Shown here piece after piece: positions 35,711 through 43,115 of a stretch of DNA of 64,000 nt. The stretch spans positions 930,001-994,000 of the forward strand of contig NZ_CM001022.1 of NCBI RefSeq assembly GCF_000165795.1, in the 5' to 3' direction. Each line of letters starts with the position of its first letter. Within the stretch, counting starts at the first letter, position 1. The position numbers were made by a program, and so were the translations under genes. A model generated the notes under the pieces. That model had not been told where the DNA came from. It worked only from the letters and a program-made list of their open reading frames with translations, and did not search any database. The stretch is from Aminomonas paucivorans DSM 12260 (GTDB taxonomy: Bacteria; Synergistota; Synergistia; Synergistales; Synergistaceae).

Positions 35711-35724
35711 GGGAGAGGATTTCT

Positions 35725-37314
35725 ATGTCGGATCAGGGCTTCGAGCTGCAGGTTCGGAAGGAAGGCATCTTCGTCAAGATCCTCCCCGATGAGGGGGGGA
35801 GCCTGGCGGAGATTGCGGCCTATCTGCGGGAACGCCAGATTGAGGACTACGACGGCCAGGCGCTGCTCAAGGCTCTCCAGGAGCGACCGGCCGAACCGGT
35901 CCGCATCGCCGACCGCAGACCGGAGCTGGACCGCCCCGCGGAGATTCAGGTCCAGATCACGGAAGACGCCCTCTCCTGCAGCCTCCGCATCCTTCCTCCC
36001 CTGGGTCCTTTGCCCTGGCCAAGCGTGGACGCCCTCAAGACCTTCCTCAAGGAACACGGGGTGGTGGAGGGGGTGGACGAAAAGGCCCTGGCGGATCTGG
36101 CAAACCAGAAGATCGCCAAGCAGTGGGTGCGCGTCGCTCAGGGACGTCCCCCCGTCCACGGCAAGGATGCGGCCATCGACTACAAGATCGACCTGCACCA
36201 GCTGCGCCCCCGGGACGTGGGGGAGAGCCGGGTGGACATGCGGGAGCTGGGGACGGTGGTCAACGTCCTGAAGGGCCAGGAGCTGGCGGAGAAGACCCCT
36301 CCCGTGGCGGGAGAGGAGGGGATCACCGTCCTGGGCAAGGTGCTCAAGGCCCAGCAGGGAAAGGACAAGAACCTCCCCTCGGGGTCCAACACGGTGGTTT
36401 CCGAGGACAAGCTCCACCTCTTCGCCGATGCGGACGGCCACGTGTCCGTCAAGGACGGGAAGCTCCACGTCTCCCCCCTCTTCGAGGTGAAGGGAGATGT
36501 GGACTACGGGGTGGGCAACATCCAGTTCGTGGGCCCCGTCCTGGTCAAGGGTGCGGTGCGGGAGGGCTTCGAGGTCCATGCGGGGGGAGACCTCTTCGTG
36601 GAGGGGGTGGTGGAGGGAGCCACCCTTTCGGCGGAGGGAAACCTGCAGATCAAGATCGGGGTTCGGGGCATCGGCAAGGCGGACCTGCAGGCCAAAAAGG
36701 ACGTGAACTGCGGCTACATCGACCAGGCCCGGGTCCGTGCGGGGGGCGACGTCCACGTGGGGGAGGCCATCATCCACAGCGACGTGGGGGCCCGAGGCAT
36801 CGTGGAGGTCCTGGGAAGCAAGAAGGGACAGATCGTGGGCGGCAAGATCCAGGCGGGACAGGAAGTGGTCTGCGAGACCCTGGGAAGCGAGATGGGAACC
36901 CGAACGGAGGTGAGCGTCGGCGTCCTCCCGGAGCTGGTGGAGGAGCGCAAGCGCCTTTCGGAGAACCTCAAGGAACTTCAGGGCAAGATGGCGGAGGTGG
37001 AGACCAACCTGGGCTACCTGAAGAAGCTGGAGTCGGGGAACATGCTGGACGACCAGAAACGGGGACTCATGGTCCGCCTCACCAAGGCGAAGTTCCAGCT
37101 TCAGGCCCAGTTGGGCATGATCAATGACCGGCTCAAGGCTCTGGACGGGGAAATGGAGCGCAGCAAGCTCTCCGGCCGGGTTCGGGTGCGGAACATCTGC
37201 TACCCCGGGGTCAGCGTGACCATTCGAGGGATGACCTACGTGGTCCGGGAGACCCAGCGTTTCGCCTGCTTCCTGGTGGATGCGGGAGAGATCAAGGTCA
37301 AGTCCTTCGAGTAG
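35725..37314 (+). CDS. fapA: FapA family protein (DUF342)
   Basis: The 529-residue product belongs to the DUF342/FapA family, large polar proteins with a central right-handed beta-helix (visible Gly/Val repeats such as VEGVVEGATLSAEGNLQIKIGVRG, about 290-390). A C-terminal coiled coil (about 405-490, LVEERKRLSENLKELQGKMAEVE) follows. In Vibrio vulnificus FapA affects flagellar assembly in response to glucose signalling. Placement directly after the flagellar sigma factor fits a motility role. The mechanism is unknown. Confidence 0.88.
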   Translation: MSDQGFELQVRKEGIFVKILPDEGGSLAEIAAYLRERQIEDYDGQALLKALQERPAEPVRIADRRPELDRPAEIQVQITEDALSCSLRILPPLGPLPWPSVDALKTFLKEHGVVEGVDEKALADLANQKIAKQWVRVAQGRPPVHGKDAAIDYKIDLHQLRPRDVGESRVDMRELGTVVNVLKGQELAEKTPPVAGEEGITVLGKVLKAQQGKDKNLPSGSNTVVSEDKLHLFADADGHVSVKDGKLHVSPLFEVKGDVDYGVGNIQFVGPVLVKGAVREGFEVHAGGDLFVEGVVEGATLSAEGNLQIKIGVRGIGKADLQAKKDVNCGYIDQARVRAGGDVHVGEAIIHSDVGARGIVEVLGSKKGQIVGGKIQAGQEVVCETLGSEMGTRTEVSVGVLPELVEERKRLSENLKELQGKMAEVETNLGYLKKLESGNMLDDQKRGLMVRLTKAKFQLQAQLGMINDRLKALDGEMERSKLSGRVRVRNICYPGVSVTIRGMTYVVRETQRFACFLVDAGEIKVKSFE

Positions 37315-37333
37315 CCTGGGAGGTGATGTCCCC

Positions 37334-37657
37334 GTGTCTCTGAGACCCATCGACTGGCAGCTCACCATGTGGAACGTGGAGCAGAAGGCCCCGGAGGTCC
37401 GGGACCGTCAGGCTGCGGTGGTGCCTGCGGCGCAGCAGCAGGAAGCGGAGAAGGATGCCCAGATCCGCCAGCAGCAGGTGCAGCAGTCGGACGAATCGGG
37501 CACCGACAGGCCTCTGGAGGATGCCAAGGACAAGCCGGATCGAGAGAAGGGCCGGGGGGGCAGGAAAAAGGCCTCTCCCCAGGGGCAGGGGACCCAAGCG
37601 GCTTCGAGCGAGAAACGGACCTCCTCCGACGGGGGCGGGTTCGACTTCTACGCCTGA
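37334..37657 (+). CDS. Small hydrophilic protein of unknown function
   Basis: The 107-residue product starts MSLRPIDWQLTMWNVEQKAP and then becomes Gln/Lys/Glu-rich and probably disordered, ending GGGFDFYA. GTG 37334 follows GGGAGGTGAT. It has no membrane segment. The gene lies 19 bases after fapA and just before two other unknown genes. Small proteins of this kind follow the flagellar sigma factor in several motile anaerobes, but I cannot name a family. A motility link is inferred from position only. Confidence 0.65.
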   Translation: MSLRPIDWQLTMWNVEQKAPEVRDRQAAVVPAAQQQEAEKDAQIRQQQVQQSDESGTDRPLEDAKDKPDREKGRGGRKKASPQGQGTQAASSEKRTSSDGGGFDFYA

Positions 37658-37675
37658 CGCGGAAAGAGGGATGGC

Positions 37676-38233
37676 ATGGCAGAACGTGGTGGCCCCGTTC
37701 TGGGGTACCTGTTGGTGGAGGACCGGGAAGGGGTCTTCGAGGGCGCGGCCCTGGTGGTGGATACCCGGGGGATTCCCCTGGACTTCCGGTACACCGAACC
37801 GGTCCGCCCGACCCGGCTGGAGCGGATTCTGTACGGCAGCGCCCTGGACGTCTACCTCCGGGAGGATGTCCTCCTGAAGAACCTGGTGGAATCGGTGGAG
37901 GCCAAGCCCACCCTGTGGATCCTGCGGGATCGGGACCTGCTCCGCGCTGCCCGACGACATGCCAAGGTGGCTGCGGTGTGCCTGGAGAGCACCAGCGCTT
38001 CCCCCCTGGACCAGGTGGGGATTTTGGAGCCCCAGGGAGACAGGACCACCTTTCTCCTTCAGGCCGACCCCATCAGCGCCCCCTTCCGCCTGGCGGTGAC
38101 GGAGGATCAGCTTTCCCAGACCCAGAAGATCTCCGCGGATCTGGTGGCGGCGGCGGAGGAGATGGAGCTGGGGGAACCCTTTTCCCGCATGGGCAAGGCC
38201 CTGGAATCCATCCGGGAGCACGAACCCCTGTAG
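37676..38233 (+). CDS. Conserved-looking protein of unknown function
   Basis: This 185-residue protein is not recognised. It looks globular and mixed alpha/beta (VLGYLLVEDREGVFEGAALVVDT at the start; DVYLREDVLLKNLVESVEAKPTLWILRD in the middle), with no signal peptide or membrane helix. The C-terminal 40 residues are helical and charged. An AGAGGG ribosome site precedes the ATG by 5 bases. It begins 18 bases after the small preceding gene and is followed after 3 bases by the next unknown gene, so the three probably form one unit. Confidence 0.7.
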   Translation: MAERGGPVLGYLLVEDREGVFEGAALVVDTRGIPLDFRYTEPVRPTRLERILYGSALDVYLREDVLLKNLVESVEAKPTLWILRDRDLLRAARRHAKVAAVCLESTSASPLDQVGILEPQGDRTTFLLQADPISAPFRLAVTEDQLSQTQKISADLVAAAEEMELGEPFSRMGKALESIREHEPL

Positions 38234-38236
38234 GTC

Positions 38237-38896
38237 ATGGAAGAAGCTCTGGAAAAGCTGGCGAGGCATCTGTCTCGGGCCTTCTGGGGGAGGATCGTGG
38301 TCCGTCCCCTGTCGTCCTCTCGTGACCTGGAGGTGCGGGACGCCCTGGTTTCCCGAGAGGCGAAGGTCCAGCCCCTTCGGGCGGAAGCTCGGGTGGCCGC
38401 GGCGGGTTTCGCCCAGTGGCGGCGCATGGAGGTCCGAACCTGCGGTGCCTGGCTGGGACGGGCCGGGGCGCTGCGCGTCCGGGGAGGGCCCTTGGCGGAC
38501 CTGGGAAGCGGAGGCGCACCGTCCTTCCGCCAAAGGGTGAAGCGGGTCGTCCTGGGGTGGCGTCTGCGGATTCCCTCGGAAACCGAACGGATTCGCCTCC
38601 TTCCCCAGGAACGCTCCAATCGGCTTGCCTATCTGAAGAACCTTCCCCATCCCGAGGGGGCTAGTCTCCTGGCGGCGTTTTCCCCTATAATCGAGGGGCT
38701 TGTAGTGAAGAGCGTACTGGACAAGCGTTCGGGGAAACTGTGGGTGTGGTATCGGTCCTCCCGAACCCGGGAATTGCCGAAACACCTGGCACTGCTGAGG
38801 GTAGGGGCGGATCGGGAAAACCCGCTTCGGTGGGTTTGGCTTCCGGCGCGAAAGGGTGTCTCCGGGAAGGGAACGGAGGCAAAGGGGCAGCACTGA
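38237..38896 (+). CDS. Basic protein of unknown function
   Basis: The 219-residue protein is rich in Arg (for example RMEVRTCGAWLGRAGALRVRGG and RQRVKRVVLGWRLRIPSETERIRLL) and lacks membrane segments. The basic charge suggests nucleic-acid or acidic-partner binding, but no known domain was recognised. The ATG is three bases after the previous stop. The C-terminal 20 residues are low-complexity and overlap the leader of the S1-domain gene. The existence of the gene rests on its intact frame and tight operon spacing. Confidence 0.6.
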   Translation: MEEALEKLARHLSRAFWGRIVVRPLSSSRDLEVRDALVSREAKVQPLRAEARVAAAGFAQWRRMEVRTCGAWLGRAGALRVRGGPLADLGSGGAPSFRQRVKRVVLGWRLRIPSETERIRLLPQERSNRLAYLKNLPHPEGASLLAAFSPIIEGLVVKSVLDKRSGKLWVWYRSSRTRELPKHLALLRVGADRENPLRWVWLPARKGVSGKGTEAKGQH

Positions 38897-38927
38897 GGAA
38901 ACCAACAGGTGGAGGGTCGAGCGGCAC

Positions 38928-39335
38928 ATGGCGGAAGAAAAGACGGTGACGACGCCCGCAGTCAGCGTCGGGGAGGTCGTTTCGGGAACGGTGGAGCATA
39001 TCGCCCCGTATGGAGCCTTCATCCGGCTGGAGACGGGACAGAAGGCGATGGTCCACATCTCGGAGTTGGCGCACAGTTACATCAAAAAGGTGGAGGACGT
39101 GCTCGAACTCCAGCAGAAGGTGACCGCCAAGGTCATCAAGATCGACGAGCGAGGGCGCATCGACCTCTCCATCAAGGCGCTACAGCCCCGGGAACCCCGA
39201 CAACCCCGCAGCAGCGAGGGCGATTTCGAGCGGAAGCTGTCCTTCTTCATGAAGACCAGTGACGAGAAGATCGCCGACCTGAACAGCAAGCTCAAGGACG
39301 CCCGGGGAGGCAAGCGCAAGCCGGGCAAGAAGTGA
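38928..39335 (+). CDS. S1 RNA-binding domain protein (YabR/CvfD-like)
   Basis: The 135-residue product has one S1 domain (about residues 12-82: VGEVVSGTVEHIAPYGAFIRLE, MVHISELAHSYIKKVEDVLE, VTAKVIKIDERGRIDLSIKAL) and a basic tail that ends RKPGKK. Such single-S1 proteins (YabR, general stress protein 13, CvfD) bind RNA or ribosomes and regulate translation. ATG 38928 follows GGAGGG at about 11 bases. Its end overlaps the next gene by four bases (GTGA), and a terminator-like hairpin lies just beyond. Confidence 0.9.
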   Translation: MAEEKTVTTPAVSVGEVVSGTVEHIAPYGAFIRLETGQKAMVHISELAHSYIKKVEDVLELQQKVTAKVIKIDERGRIDLSIKALQPREPRQPRSSEGDFERKLSFFMKTSDEKIADLNSKLKDARGGKRKPGKK

Positions 39336-39928
39336 CGTCGTTGTGGCAGGTCATCCCGCCGGGGGGCAACCGCCCCCCGGTTTTTTATCGCCCCCCCACC
39401 CCGGAGGAGGTCCGGTTTCTGCGGGAGGGTCGAGGGGGTAAGGTCTACAACCCCCAGTGGGTTCTGGGAATCCCCCGGTGCTGTCCCTGGGGTTACCCCC
39501 AGGTGCTTCTGTGCCGTCCCCTCAACCCCAAGGGTCCCTTCCCCACCACCTTCTGGCTGGTCTGCCCCTTCCTTTCCCGTCGTTGCGGGCAGCTGGAATC
39601 GGAGGGAGGGGTGCGCCGCCTGGAGACCCGCATGGCCCGGGATCCGGAGCGGATGCGGCGGCACCACCTGGACCACGCGGCCCTTCGGGGCTCCCTCCTG
39701 ACCCCGGAGGAGAACCGATGGCTGCGGCGGAACCGTCCGGAGTGGTGGCGTTCCCTGTGGAGCCGGGGGCTGGGGGGAATCGACTTCCTGCACGGGGACG
39801 GGGGCGCCAAGTGTCTTCACCTCCACACGGCCTCCTGGCTGGGCTGGGGAACCCACCCCTTCTCCTCCTGGCTTGCCGCCCAATTCCCCCGGACCCATTG
39901 CGACTCTCCCCTGTGTTCCGGGGAGTGA
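39332..39928 (+). CDS. DUF501 family protein
   Basis: The 198-residue product has the DUF501 pattern: PRCCPWGYPQVLLCRPL, then GPFPTTFWLVCPFLSRRCGQLES and later HHLDHAALRG. The paired cysteines could bind metal. The family is known from Actinobacteria and other phyla and its function is unknown. GTG 39332 overlaps the S1 gene stop by four bases. A strong terminator-like hairpin sits in codons 10-19. A CTG near 39419 behind GGAGGAGG is a possible alternative start, which would leave the hairpin in the leader. Confidence 0.8.
   Translation: MTSLWQVIPPGGNRPPVFYRPPTPEEVRFLREGRGGKVYNPQWVLGIPRCCPWGYPQVLLCRPLNPKGPFPTTFWLVCPFLSRRCGQLESEGGVRRLETRMARDPERMRRHHLDHAALRGSLLTPEENRWLRRNRPEWWRSLWSRGLGGIDFLHGDGGAKCLHLHTASWLGWGTHPFSSWLAAQFPRTHCDSPLCSGE
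39359..39386 (+). terminator. Intrinsic terminator-like hairpin inside the start of the DUF501 gene
   Basis: A perfect 9-bp stem, CCGGGGGGC (39359-39367) with GCCCCCCGG (39372-39380), has a 4-base loop AACC and is followed directly by six T (39381-39386). It is the strongest terminator signature in the window. It lies 24 bases after the S1 gene stop but inside the annotated DUF501 frame, so it either ends the upstream operon or acts as a translation-dependent attenuator. Confidence 0.85.
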
Positions 39929-39946
39929 CCGAAGGAGGAGAAGCCC

Positions 39947-41326
39947 ATGTGGAAAGGTCGCTTCCGTGAGGAAACGGACGTGCGCGTTCAGGAGTTCACC
40001 CAATCTCTGGACCTGGACTGGAGGCTCGCCCCCTGGGACCTCCGGGGCAGCGAAGCCCACGCCCGGATGCTGGCCCGAACGGGGATCCTGACCCCGGAGG
40101 AGGGAGAAGCGATCCTCCAGGGGCTGGAGACCCTTCGCAGGGAGCTGGAGGCGGGGAAACTGGCCCCTCGGGTGGAGCTGGAGGACGTGCACATGAACCT
40201 GGAGGCCCGGCTCACCGAGCTGGTCGGGTCCGTGGGAGCCAAGCTGCACACGGGAAGAAGCCGCAACGATCAGGTGGCGGTGACTCTGCGCCTCTACCTG
40301 CGGGACCGATTGGAGGGCATGGTGGACGCCCTTCGGGGCCTCCTGGAACAGCTCCTCCTCCAGGCAGAGCGCCACGAGGACGTCCTGATTCCCGGCTACA
40401 CCCATCTCCAGCAGGCCCAGCCCATCCGACTGGGACATTACTGGATGGCCCACTTCTGGTCCTTCCTCCAGGATGCGCGGCGGCTGGACTTCGCCCGGGA
40501 ATCCCTTGCTCTGTGTCCCCTGGGGGCGGGAGCCCTGGCGGGGTCCACCCTGCCCCTGGACCGGCACGCCACCTCCTGGGAGCTGGGTTTCCAGGGGCCC
40601 ACCCAGAACAGCATGGAGACCGTGGGGCAGCGGGACAGCCTCCTGGACATCCACGCCTTCTGCCTGGGAGTGGCGCTGCACGCCAGCCGCCTGGCGGAGG
40701 ATCTGATCCTCTATGCCACCCAGGAGTTCGGCTGGCTGCGCCTTTCCGACGGCTTCTGCACCGGATCCAGCATGATGCCCCAGAAGAAGAACCCCGACGT
40801 GCTGGAGCTGATCCGCGGCAAGACCGGGGGCGTCCTGGGGAGGCTGGTGGACCTGGCGACCAGCCTGAAGGGGTTGCCCATGACCTACAACCGGGACCTG
40901 CAGGAGGACAAGAGGGGGCTCTTCGCGAGCCTGGACGGGGTGGAGCGGGTCCTGGAGATCCTTCCTCCGCTGCTGGACGGCATTGCCATCGACGAGGACC
41001 GGGCCCTGGCGGGATTTCGGGACGGCCTCGCCCTGGCCACGGACGTGGCGGAGTACCTGGTGGTCCGGGGGGTCCCCTTCCGCCTGGCTCACGAAAAGGT
41101 GGGCAAGCTGGTTCACTGGTGCCTGGAGTCCCGGAGGGATCTGCCCTCCCTCTCCCTGGCGGAATGGCAGTCCCTGATCCCGGAGGTGGAGGAGGACCTG
41201 CTCCCTCTGCTGGACCTGCGGGTGTCCGTGGACCGGAGGAAGACCTTCGGGGGTACGGGGATCTCGGAGCTTCGCCGGCAGAGGGCCGCGGGAAGGCGCA
41301 GCCTGCAGGTCTGGATCAGTCGTTAG
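39947..41326 (+). CDS. argH: Argininosuccinate lyase
   Basis: ArgH cleaves argininosuccinate to arginine and fumarate, the last step of arginine synthesis. The 459-residue product has standard length. It begins MWKGRFREETDVRVQEFTQSLDLDWRLAP, contains TGRSRNDQVAVTLRLYLRD (about residues 104-122), HLQQAQPIRLGHYW and the catalytic loop GSSMMPQKKNPD (about 275-286). A GAAGGAGGAG ribosome site precedes it. No other arginine gene is near, so argH stands alone between the DUF501 gene and the tRNA cluster. Confidence 0.97.
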   Translation: MWKGRFREETDVRVQEFTQSLDLDWRLAPWDLRGSEAHARMLARTGILTPEEGEAILQGLETLRRELEAGKLAPRVELEDVHMNLEARLTELVGSVGAKLHTGRSRNDQVAVTLRLYLRDRLEGMVDALRGLLEQLLLQAERHEDVLIPGYTHLQQAQPIRLGHYWMAHFWSFLQDARRLDFARESLALCPLGAGALAGSTLPLDRHATSWELGFQGPTQNSMETVGQRDSLLDIHAFCLGVALHASRLAEDLILYATQEFGWLRLSDGFCTGSSMMPQKKNPDVLELIRGKTGGVLGRLVDLATSLKGLPMTYNRDLQEDKRGLFASLDGVERVLEILPPLLDGIAIDEDRALAGFRDGLALATDVAEYLVVRGVPFRLAHEKVGKLVHWCLESRRDLPSLSLAEWQSLIPEVEEDLLPLLDLRVSVDRRKTFGGTGISELRRQRAAGRRSLQVWISR

Positions 41327-41345
41327 ACCCTTCGGGGCCGTTCCC

Positions 41346-41373
41346 TTGACTTGTGCCCGCATTTCTGTAAAAT
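41346..41373 (+). promoter_or_regulatory. Sigma-70-type promoter of the tRNA cluster
   Basis: TTGACT (41346-41351) and TAAAAT (41368-41373) are separated by 16 bases. They end 14 bases before the first tRNA, a good fit for a stable-RNA promoter. Confidence 0.8.
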
Positions 41374-41387
41374 GATCCGACGTGAGC

Positions 41388-41463
41388 GAGCCGTTAGCTC
41401 AGCTGGTAGAGCACCGGACTTTTAATCCGGGTGTCGTGGGTCCGAATCCCACACGGCTCACCA
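41388..41463 (+). tRNA. tRNA-Lys (anticodon UUU)
   Basis: The 76-base gene folds as a cloverleaf with acceptor stem GAGCCGT/ACGGCTC, anticodon loop CTTTTAA (anticodon TTT) and an encoded CCA (41461-41463). The T-loop reads TCCGAAT, so position 55 (base 41442) is C instead of the nearly universal T. The rest of the molecule is regular. Confidence 0.97.
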
Positions 41464-41476
41464 AAACGTAGCGTTC

Positions 41477-41552
41477 GGTCCCATCGTCTAGTGGCCTAGG
41501 ACACCGCCCTTTCAAGGCGGCGGCACGGGTTCGAATCCCGTTGGGACCGCCA
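41477..41552 (+). tRNA. tRNA-Glu (anticodon UUC)
   Basis: The 76-base gene has a perfect acceptor stem GGTCCCA/TGGGACC, discriminator G and encoded CCA. Its anticodon stem is CCGCC/GGCGG around loop CTTTCAA (anticodon TTC). The T-arm is ACGGG/CCCGT with the usual TTCGAAT loop. It lies 13 bases after tRNA-Lys. Confidence 0.97.
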
Positions 41553-41555
41553 CAA

Positions 41556-41631
41556 GCCGGCGTAGCTCAGTTGGTAGAGCAGCGCACTCGTAATGCGCAG
41601 GTCGGCGGTTCGAGTCCGCCCACCGGCTCCA
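41556..41631 (+). tRNA. tRNA-Thr (anticodon CGU)
   Basis: The 76-base gene has anticodon loop CTCGTAA (anticodon CGT), T-arm GGCGG/CCGCC with loop TTCGAGT and an encoded CCA. The acceptor stem GCCGGCG/CACCGGC has one C-A mismatch at pair 6-67. It starts three bases after tRNA-Glu, so the three tRNAs form one transcript. Confidence 0.96.
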
Positions 41632-41646
41632 GAAGACTTCCGAGAG

Positions 41647-41680
41647 GCCCGCCCACCGAGTACCCTGGTGGCGGGCTTTT
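41647..41680 (+). terminator. Intrinsic terminator of the tRNA cluster
   Basis: GCCCGCCCACC (41647-41657) pairs with GGTGGCGGGC (41667-41676), with one bulged C in the left arm. Four T follow (41677-41680). It lies 15 bases after tRNA-Thr. Confidence 0.85.
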
Positions 41681-41760
41681 CGCGTGTCCGAGGGAGGTGC
41701 GGACCCGGGGAGGTGGGGCACCGGACCCCTTCGGGGGAAGAGGGGAGGAAGACGGGGACC

Positions 41761-42408
41761 GTGGAGACGAGGATTGTGCTGGTGCGTCATGGAAGGACCG
41801 CGTGGAACCTGGACTACCGCTATCAGGGAAGGTCCGACGTCCCCTGCGACGAGCAGGGGTTGGAGCAGACGCGAAGAGCCGTGGCGCGCCTTGCGGGGTG
41901 GCGCCCCGAGGTGGTGTTCACCAGTCCCCTCTGCCGGGCCCGGTGCCTGGCCGAGGGGCTGACGGATGCGTTGGGACAGGAGGGTCCCGTGGTGGACCCT
42001 CGGCTCACGGAGCTGGACTTTGGGGATTGGGAGGGGCTCACGGTCCAGGAGATCCAGGAGCGCTACAAGGAGGCCTACAGTCGCTGGCGCCTGGCTCCCT
42101 TCGACTCCTCGCCCCCCGGAGGGGAGAGGGCGGAGGAGATCGTGGGACGCATCGAGGCGTTCCTTCGGGAGGCGAGGCTGGATCGGTTTGCCCGGTGCGT
42201 CGTGGTGGGGCACGGCTACTCCCTTCGCGTCCTGGCCGCGCTCCTGCTTCGGGCCGGCCGGTGCGGCTGCGTCTGGCGGATGCGCCTGGACAACGGTTCC
42301 CTCTCCGCGGTGGACCTGTGGAAGGAGATCCCTCTCCTGGCCTTCTCCAACGACACCCTGCACCTCCACCTCCCGGAGGACCACCCCCCCCTTCCCTTGC
42401 CTCGGTAG
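41761..42408 (+). CDS. Histidine phosphatase family protein (phosphoglycerate mutase-like)
   Basis: The 215-residue product has the histidine phosphatase core: LVRHGRTAWN at the start (phospho-histidine), the Arg in the SPLCRAR segment, the acidic ELDFGDWEG region and the second histidine in VVVGHGYS. The family includes cofactor-dependent phosphoglycerate mutases, CobC-type phosphatases and general phosphatases; the substrate cannot be told. GTG 41761 is chosen after GGAGGA. The frame is open back across tRNA-Thr, which is not a real coding extension. Confidence 0.87.
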   Translation: METRIVLVRHGRTAWNLDYRYQGRSDVPCDEQGLEQTRRAVARLAGWRPEVVFTSPLCRARCLAEGLTDALGQEGPVVDPRLTELDFGDWEGLTVQEIQERYKEAYSRWRLAPFDSSPPGGERAEEIVGRIEAFLREARLDRFARCVVVGHGYSLRVLAALLLRAGRCGCVWRMRLDNGSLSAVDLWKEIPLLAFSNDTLHLHLPEDHPPLPLPR

Positions 42409-42420
42409 TCCTCGGTAGTC
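42401..42420. repeat. Tandem 10-bp repeat between the phosphatase and sigma-factor genes
   Basis: CTCGGTAGTC occurs twice in a row (42401-42420) and is followed by the related CCTCCGTAGC. The first copy contains the phosphatase stop codon. It lies 61 bases before the sigma-factor start, where regulation would be expected, but replication slippage is an equally simple explanation. Confidence 0.6.
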
Positions 42421-42481
42421 CCTCCGTAGCGGGGATGCTAGAATGGGGGGCGTGTTCCGGAACCCGGAAGGGGGATTGACG

Positions 42482-43075
42482 GTGGAGGCACCATCCGGCT
42501 TGGTTTCCGGCAAGGCTTCCCTGGAACCGGAGGAGGAGGAACGTCTCTGGTCGCGTTGCTGCCAGGGAGACGAGGAGGCCCGGGAAAGGCTCATCCTCGC
42601 CTATCGGCCCCTGGTCTTCTGGCTTGCGAAGCGCTTTCGCGTCCCCTACGGCACCTACCCGGACCTGGTCCAGGAGGGGATGTTGGCCCTGATCTTCGCG
42701 GTGGACCACTTCGACGCCCTCCGGAAGAACCGTTTCATCACCTACGCCTACTACCGGGTCCGAGGGAGGATGATCAACTTCCTCCAGCGGGTGGAAGCCC
42801 GGGCTCCTCAGCCCTGGGACGAGGAGGACCTGGAGCGGGAAGCTCCGGTGGCCTACGAGGATCTGGAATGGAAGGTGGACCTTGCGGACGGTCTGAAGGG
42901 GCTTCCCTCCCGGGAGGCGGAGGTGATCACCTCCCTGGTGGTGGAGGGACGACGGGCCGCGGATGTGGCGAAGGAAAAGGGCTTCGACGTGAGCCACGTC
43001 TACCGGATCCAGAGAAAGGCGCTTCAGAAGCTCCGGTCGTGGTTTCAACAGGAGGGGGTCACAAATCGTTCCTGA
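42482..43075 (+). CDS. Alternative sigma-70-family RNA polymerase sigma factor
   Basis: The roughly 197-residue product has region 2 (LILAYRPLVFWLAKRFRVPYGTYPDLVQEGMLALIFAVDHFD, then TYAYYRVRGRMINFLQR) and region 4 (GLPSREAEVITSLVVEGRRAADVAKEKGFDVSHVYRIQRKAL), with little between, like small alternative sigma factors. GTG 42482 follows AGGGGGA at 6 bases; an in-frame ATG at 42443 lacks a good site. It is followed after about 40 bases by a membrane protein and then by bamA and lipid A genes, so a role in envelope control is possible but inferred. Confidence 0.85.
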   Translation: MEAPSGLVSGKASLEPEEEERLWSRCCQGDEEARERLILAYRPLVFWLAKRFRVPYGTYPDLVQEGMLALIFAVDHFDALRKNRFITYAYYRVRGRMINFLQRVEARAPQPWDEEDLEREAPVAYEDLEWKVDLADGLKGLPSREAEVITSLVVEGRRAADVAKEKGFDVSHVYRIQRKALQKLRSWFQQEGVTNRS

Positions 43076-43115
43076 GAGGGGATAACAATGTTGTTTGCCC
43101 CTGGGAGGGATGAGC

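Noticed and set aside
38680-38700. TATAAT at about 38685 as a promoter for the S1-domain gene
   Set aside because: No acceptable -35 element lies 16-18 bases upstream, and the site is inside a coding frame.
41593-41760. Extension of the phosphatase gene back over tRNA-Thr
   Set aside because: It would overlap a tRNA and a terminator. The family homology begins at GTG 41761.
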